Shown here: positions 6,871 to 10,657 of the stretch, in pieces | How the letters are laid out: every line of letters starts with the position of its first letter | Position numbering within the stretch: position 1 is the stretch's first letter | From: Clostridiaceae bacterium | Lineage (GTDB): Bacteria; Bacillota; Clostridia; Oscillospirales; QAMX01 | DNA: 10,657 nt | Reading direction: 5' to 3' | Assembly: GCA_016297585.1 (NCBI GenBank) | Contig: JAEDGJ010000085.1 | Location: forward strand, 1-10,657 | Notes under the pieces: generated by a model | Told to the model about the DNA's origin: nothing | What the model saw: the letters and a program-made list of their open reading frames with translations, nothing else | Database searches by the model: none | Program-made: the position numbers and the translations under genes

Positions 6871-8997
6871 TTAGGTGCCGTCGTGCGCCTCGGAGGCGGC
6901 ACGGCGTTTATAGTTGGCGGGCGTTTCGCCCGTGATTTTCTTGAAAACGCGGATGAAATAGGAGACCTCGGAGAGTCCCACGAGCGTACAGGTCTCCGCG
7001 ACGCTGCGGTTTTCCTTCGTCAGCAGCTCGCAGGCGCGCGCGATGCGGACTTCGTTTAAGTATTCCTTATAGGACAGCCCCGTCGCGTCGCGGATGATGC
7101 GCGTGATGTTCTTTTCCGGCAGCGAGAAGAGCCGCGAGAGCGTCTCCGGGGACATGCCGTAGTCCGCGACGTTATCGCGGATGTAGTCGAGCAGGTCTTT
7201 GGCAAGCGCGGCGTTTTTCGTGTTGTCGGCGGCGTCCGCCGCGCGGCAGATCCGTTCGATCAGCTCCAGCGCCAGCGTGCGGAAGCTGGCGGCATCCTGC
7301 ATGATGGCCATGATGTTGAGCTTTTCGTCGCCGATGTTCAGCTCCAGCTTATAGGAGACGCGCATGAGGACGTGGAAGATGTCGGAAAAGACGCACATCC
7401 GGGCAAACGGCTGCGTGAGCTTTTCCGCCTGCGCCATGAGCTGTGCAAAGCAGCGCTCCGCCTGTTCCCGATTCCCGTTTTCCAGCTCGTTCGACAGCCT
7501 GCGCAGCAGGACCTCGTCGCCGTGCGCGGAACCGGCGCTTCCGGCGTCCGCTCCGTCCGTTCTCGACAGCGCGTCCAGAAAGGAGATCGGGATCCTCGAC
7601 AGCGAGTCTCCCGTCAGCCCGAGCCCGCAGCGCAGCGGGATGCCCAGCTCAGCGGCGACCGCTTCCGCAAGCTCCCGCACCTCGGACAGGCTTTCCGAGT
7701 CCCGGGAGGCGCAGAGGAAGGCGACGCATTCGCCGCCCGCGAGGGAAACGCCGCAGAGACTGAGCGTCTCGTCGGAAAGATCCTCGATGGCGGCGATCAG
7801 CGGCTCAGGCTCGGTTCCGGGATGGATGCGGGCGGTCAGAACGGCGTAAACGCAGTCCTCGGCGGGAAAATCCAGATACTGCAGCGTTTCGCGCGTGTAC
7901 GCGTCGAGCTGACCGCAGATCAGAAGCTGGACAAGCTGGCGGCGGATGACGGCGCGCTGCGCCGAGAGCAGCATCATCTCGTCGTGCAGACGGTCGGAGG
8001 AGACGCGTTTTTCCTCGAACAGGTCGTCGATCATGCCGGACAGCAGCGTCAGCTCGTCGTCCTGCGCGGGCGCATCGGGATGGAAGCGCTGTACGAGCTG
8101 CCCGATGGGGCGGTAGTTCCGCCAGGCGGCGAACAGCGCAAGGCCGATCAGAAAGACGACGATGACGACCAGATAGGAGACGACCGCGCCGTTGACGAAG
8201 CGCAGGCGCGCAAAGGCGGACGAGCCCGCGGGCAGCAGCAGCAGCGAAAACTCCCCGTCGCGGGCCGAGGCCGTGTAGCGCTCCTGGCTCTCATGCGGCT
8301 CGCCGCCGGTCGTCGAGGCGATCAGCGTGCCGCCGCAGTAGACGTAGATGTCGCCCTCCGTCCGGCCGAAGGTGGTTTCGATATATTTCAGGATATTGTC
8401 CGACCGCACGATGAAGCCGAACACCGCGCGGTCGCGGTACTGCTCGGAGAACTTCAGCGGAAACAGGAAGAGGGCAAAATCCGCTTCGGGATTCTCTTCC
8501 TGTTTGGGCAGGACGACGGAGAACTGCTGCGTGTTCCGGATGCGCGCGTAGAAGCTTTCGTAGTTTTCGATGCCGAGCACGCTCTTGGCGAAAACGTAGA
8601 AGTCGTTTGTCGCGGCGGTGTCGGCGACCTTATACACCTTATCCGAACCGTCGTACATCAGAAAATACTCCTCGGACAGCGGAACGTGGCTCTTGAAGCG
8701 GGACAGGTAGTCGAGCGTGACGGCGGGATTGTAGCCGTTCTGAATGATGTATTCATGGCGGAAATAATACGACATCTGGAGCTTATACGTCATGTCACGC
8801 ATAAGCTCCAGATTGTTGTCAAGGAGTCCCACCGCGATCTCCAGCTTATCCTGAAGGGCAGTCCTGTCCGCGCGGTTCAGCTCGGAGGCGGCGATCGAAA
8901 AAAGGACGAGCCCCACCAGAGCACACGACAAAAGCGCAATTCCCGTGTACGAAAGGATGTATTTCCGGATCGTTTTGGAGTGTCTCGGAATTTTCAA
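6871..8997 (-). CDS. Membrane-anchored AraC-family sensor-regulator
   Basis: This is a transmembrane one-component regulator of the type found beside CUT1 sugar transporters in Bacillota. In the 708 residues, a basic N-terminus is followed by membrane helix 1 (about 15-37), an extracellular Cache-like sensor domain (about 38-268) and membrane helix 2 (about 270-292). A cytoplasmic linker follows (about 300-590), then a C-terminal AraC DNA-binding domain (about 600-700) with two helix-turn-helix units. The second unit shows VAETCTLVGLSEVSYFIRVFKKITGETPANYKRR. No histidine kinase or receiver domain is seen, so sensing and DNA binding sit in one chain. The start is a TTG at 8995-8997; the next methionine (near residue 66) would lose helix 1, and the MKIPRHSKTIRKYILSY leader is typical of the family. 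It lies 6 bases after the permease stop and in the same frame. It probably controls this operon in response to an external sugar, but no operator is identified. Confidence 0.9.
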   Translation of the reverse strand: MKIPRHSKTIRKYILSYTGIALLSCALVGLVLFSIAASELNRADRTALQDKLEIAVGLLDNNLELMRDMTYKLQMSYYFRHEYIIQNGYNPAVTLDYLSRFKSHVPLSEEYFLMYDGSDKVYKVADTAATNDFYVFAKSVLGIENYESFYARIRNTQQFSVVLPKQEENPEADFALFLFPLKFSEQYRDRAVFGFIVRSDNILKYIETTFGRTEGDIYVYCGGTLIASTTGGEPHESQERYTASARDGEFSLLLLPAGSSAFARLRFVNGAVVSYLVVIVVFLIGLALFAAWRNYRPIGQLVQRFHPDAPAQDDELTLLSGMIDDLFEEKRVSSDRLHDEMMLLSAQRAVIRRQLVQLLICGQLDAYTRETLQYLDFPAEDCVYAVLTARIHPGTEPEPLIAAIEDLSDETLSLCGVSLAGGECVAFLCASRDSESLSEVRELAEAVAAELGIPLRCGLGLTGDSLSRIPISFLDALSRTDGADAGSAGSAHGDEVLLRRLSNELENGNREQAERCFAQLMAQAEKLTQPFARMCVFSDIFHVLMRVSYKLELNIGDEKLNIMAIMQDAASFRTLALELIERICRAADAADNTKNAALAKDLLDYIRDNVADYGMSPETLSRLFSLPEKNITRIIRDATGLSYKEYLNEVRIARACELLTKENRSVAETCTLVGLSEVSYFIRVFKKITGETPANYKRRAASEAHDGT
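8774..8813. repeat. Perfect 13-bp inverted repeat inside the AraC gene
   Basis: ATCTGGAGCTTAT (8774-8786) and its exact reverse complement ATAAGCTCCAGAT (8801-8813) flank a 14-base spacer. The repeat covers about codons 62-75 of the AraC gene, in the sequence for NLELMRDMTYKLQM, just after the first membrane helix. The message could form a 13-bp hairpin, or the DNA could bind a dimeric protein. Confidence 0.8.
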
Positions 8998-9012
8998 ATT
9001 GTATCAGCCTTT
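8995..9012 (-). promoter_or_regulatory. Ribosome binding site and TTG start of the AraC gene
   Basis: On the minus strand AAAGG (9012-9008) lies 10 bases before TTG (8997-8995). The site is inside the last codons of the upstream permease gene, whose TGA is at 9006-9004. The weak Shine-Dalgarno sequence and TTG start suggest low translation, probably coupled to ribosomes ending on the permease. Confidence 0.5.
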
Positions 9013-9915
9013 CAGCGAACCGATCATGACGCCTTTGACGAAGTACTTCTGTACAAAGGGGTAGGCGATCAGCAGCGGCGCGGAGGCGATGTAGATGATG
9101 GAATACTTCATGCCCTCGGCCATGTGCTTCATGCGGTCGTAGTATTCACGCATCTCCTCGTTGGCCATGAGCTGCTCCTGGGTGAGCATATTGGACATGC
9201 CCTGGTTCTGGATGAGGATGTTGCGCAGGACGATCTGCAGAGGGACGTATTTGTTGTCGTTCAAGTAGATCAGCGCGGTGAAATAGTCGTTCCAGCGGCC
9301 GACGCCGTAGTACAGCGCGATGACGGCGATGATCGGCGCGGAAAGCGGCAGCGCGATGCGGAAGAACTGACAGAAATCGGACGCGCCGTCGATCTTTGCC
9401 GCCTCATACAGCTCGTTCGGGATCGAATTCTGGAAGTAGATGCGGGAAACGATCATGTTGTAGATCGAGAGGCCGCCGAGAATGACGATCGTGACCGGCC
9501 GGTTGACGAGTCCGAGCTTTAATACGGTCAGGTAGGTCGGGATCAGACCGCCGCTGAAGTACATCGTGAAGAGGAAGTACCACGACAGCCCGGAGCGGCC
9601 GGGAAGATCCTTTTTGCTGAGCACATACGCGGTGGGCAGCGTCAAAAGGAGGTTCCAGCAGGTGCCGAAGACCGTATAGAAGATGGTGTTCCGGTAGCCG
9701 AGCCAGATATCCGAGTTTTTGAACACGTTTGCGTAGGGCTCGAGCGTAAAATCCTTGATCCATAACGCCGTGTTGCCGAGCGAGACCTGCGTCGGGTCGG
9801 AAAACGACGCGATGAGCGTGAAATACAGCGGGTAGATGACGATGATGAGGATGATGACCATCAGGGCGACGTTGATCGTGTCGAAGATCACGTCGGCGCG
9901 CGTTCTTTTTACCAT
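9004..9915 (-). CDS. CUT1-type carbohydrate ABC transporter permease (LplC/YtcP-like)
   Basis: This is one of the two membrane subunits of a binding-protein-dependent sugar importer. The 303-residue length is typical. About six membrane helices are visible, starting with a helix at about 13-37 (VALMVIILIIVIYPLYFTLI). The cytoplasmic EAA loop that contacts the ATPase is at 171-190 (EAAKIDGASDFCQFFRIALP). The C-terminus FVKGVMIGSLKG is the standard ending of the LplC/YtcP branch, so the TGA is the true stop. The ATG has AAAGGAGG (9930-9923) 7 bases upstream. It follows the partner permease by 13 bases and precedes the AraC gene by 6. No ATP-binding subunit gene is present; CUT1 importers in Bacillota often share an MsmX-type ATPase encoded elsewhere. 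The transported sugar is unknown. Confidence 0.93.
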   Translation of the reverse strand: MVKRTRADVIFDTINVALMVIILIIVIYPLYFTLIASFSDPTQVSLGNTALWIKDFTLEPYANVFKNSDIWLGYRNTIFYTVFGTCWNLLLTLPTAYVLSKKDLPGRSGLSWYFLFTMYFSGGLIPTYLTVLKLGLVNRPVTIVILGGLSIYNMIVSRIYFQNSIPNELYEAAKIDGASDFCQFFRIALPLSAPIIAVIALYYGVGRWNDYFTALIYLNDNKYVPLQIVLRNILIQNQGMSNMLTQEQLMANEEMREYYDRMKHMAEGMKYSIIYIASAPLLIAYPFVQKYFVKGVMIGSLKG

Positions 9916-9928
9916 AACGTTTCCTCCT

Positions 9929-10657
9929 TTACCACAGACTGATCTCCGTGATCTTGCTGACGATCAGGTTCACGATGATCAGGAGCGTAATGTTGATGAT
10001 GGTATTGAACAGGCCGATGGCCGTGGAATAGCTGTACTGCGAGCTGATCAGACCGACGTTGTAGACATAGGTCGAGATGACCTGTGAGACGGACAGGTTC
10101 AGCGAGTTCTGCAGAAGGAAGATCTTTTCAAAGCCGACGGAGAGGATGCTGCCGAAGTTCATGATGAAAAGGATGATGATCGTCGGCATGATCGTCGGAA
10201 TGTTGACGTACCGGATGATCTGGAAGCGGGTCGCGCCGTCGATGCGCGCGGCTTCGACCAGCTCGGGCGATACGCCGGCGAGCGCGGCCAGATAGATGAT
10301 CGTGCTCCAGCCGAGCCCCTGCCAGATGCCGGAGCCGACGTACAGGCTGCGGAAGTAGCGCGCTTCCTCCATGAAGGGGATGCGTTCCATACCGAAGAAG
10401 GCACGGATGTTGTTGATGATGCCGTAGGACTGGTTGAAGAACAGCAGGATCATGCCGCAGACGACGACGGTGGAGATAAAGTGCGGCGCGTAGGTGAGCA
10501 TCTGCACGGTCTTCTTGAACTTCTGGTTCTGCAGCTCGTTGATCATCAGTGCGAAGATGATGCCGATGGGGAAGGTGCAGATGCTGTAGACGCTGATGAG
10601 GACGGTGTTGCGGATGAGCTTCCAGAAGTCGGGAAACGCGAAGAAGCGGGTGAAATG
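9929..10657 (-). CDS. CUT1-type carbohydrate ABC transporter permease (LplB-like), 5' end outside window
   Basis: This is the partner membrane subunit of the sugar importer. The reading frame runs open to the right edge. The codons upstream of the internal ATG at 10546 read on in frame as HFTRFFAFPDFWKLIRNTVLIS..., a conserved part of LplB-type permeases, so that ATG is not the start. The visible 242 residues lack about the first 60-80 residues, including the first membrane helix. The EAA loop (EAARIDGATRFQIIRYVNIP) begins near residue 135 of the visible part, and several hydrophobic helices follow, with the last near the C-terminus (NTIINITLLIIVNLIVSKIT). The stop codon overlaps the ribosome binding site of the next permease, indicating tight co-translation. 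The operon promoter, and probably the solute-binding protein gene, lie beyond the window. Confidence 0.92.
   Translation of the reverse strand, partial: HFTRFFAFPDFWKLIRNTVLISVYSICTFPIGIIFALMINELQNQKFKKTVQMLTYAPHFISTVVVCGMILLFFNQSYGIINNIRAFFGMERIPFMEEARYFRSLYVGSGIWQGLGWSTIIYLAALAGVSPELVEAARIDGATRFQIIRYVNIPTIMPTIIILFIMNFGSILSVGFEKIFLLQNSLNLSVSQVISTYVYNVGLISSQYSYSTAIGLFNTIINITLLIIVNLIVSKITEISLW

Noticed and set aside
4418..6874. An 818-codon open frame on the plus strand opposite the DUF4838 gene
   Set aside because: It is a shadow of GC-rich codon bias in the DUF4838 gene. Its translation is low-complexity, rich in Gly, Val, Ala and Glu with no recognisable domain, and it has no ribosome binding site of note. 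The minus-strand protein shows clear family motifs throughout.
7372..9522. A 716-codon open frame on the plus strand crossing the AraC and permease genes
   Set aside because: It spans two well-supported minus-strand genes and their junction, is rich in charged residues of the mirror-frame kind, and has no domain signature. It reflects base composition.
10544..10546. ATG at 10546 as the start of the LplB-like permease
   Set aside because: The frame stays open to the window edge and the upstream residues match the conserved permease body, so this methionine is internal.

Overview
The window looks like part of a chromosome from a GC-rich Bacillota (Clostridia-type) anaerobe, probably a gut or environmental species. 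The base composition is clearly GC-rich (about 60% by eye). Most genes have strong AGGAGG-type ribosome binding sites 5-8 bases before the start. Promoters fit the sigma-A consensus, and the transporter and sensor-regulator types are typical of Clostridia and Paenibacilli. No rRNA, tRNA, CRISPR array, insertion sequence or phage module is visible. The species cannot be fixed from the sequence alone.

Layout, left to right. (1) Positions 1-1530: a plus-strand MATE-family efflux pump with its own promoter and a strong terminator. (2) Positions 1530-3700, minus strand: a two-gene unit, a nitrilase-superfamily amidohydrolase followed by a Gfo/Idh/MocA-type NAD(P)-dependent oxidoreductase. It is read from a near-perfect promoter at about 3672-3699 and ends against the MATE gene at a terminator that works in both directions. 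(3) Positions 3764-4553, plus strand: a single DUF5131 (phage Gp37/Gp68-like) protein with a radical-SAM-like cysteine cluster. Its own strong promoter points away from the nitrilase promoter. (4) Positions 4550-10657, minus strand: a carbohydrate-uptake operon that starts beyond the right edge. In transcription order it holds a partial LplB-type ABC permease, an LplC/YtcP-type ABC permease, a membrane-anchored AraC-family sensor-regulator, and a large DUF4838 protein related to glycoside hydrolases.

How the genes work together (inference). The two CUT1-type permeases would import an oligosaccharide delivered by a binding protein, which is not in the window and may be encoded upstream to the right. 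The AraC protein has an extracellular sensor between two membrane helices and would switch the operon in response to the ligand. The DUF4838 protein has no export signal and would act on the imported sugar in the cytoplasm. The neighbouring amidohydrolase and sugar-type oxidoreductase may process an amide- or amino-bearing sugar derivative, but no substrate can be read from the sequence.

The points most worth a second look are: the TTG-started AraC gene lying in the same frame just past the permease stop; a perfect 13-bp inverted repeat inside the AraC gene; the interlocked stop codons of the DUF5131 and DUF4838 genes with no visible terminator; the DUF5131 gene standing outside any phage context; and the unassigned chemistry of the DUF4838 and nitrilase/oxidoreductase genes. 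I did not find a clear candidate for a wholly new system.
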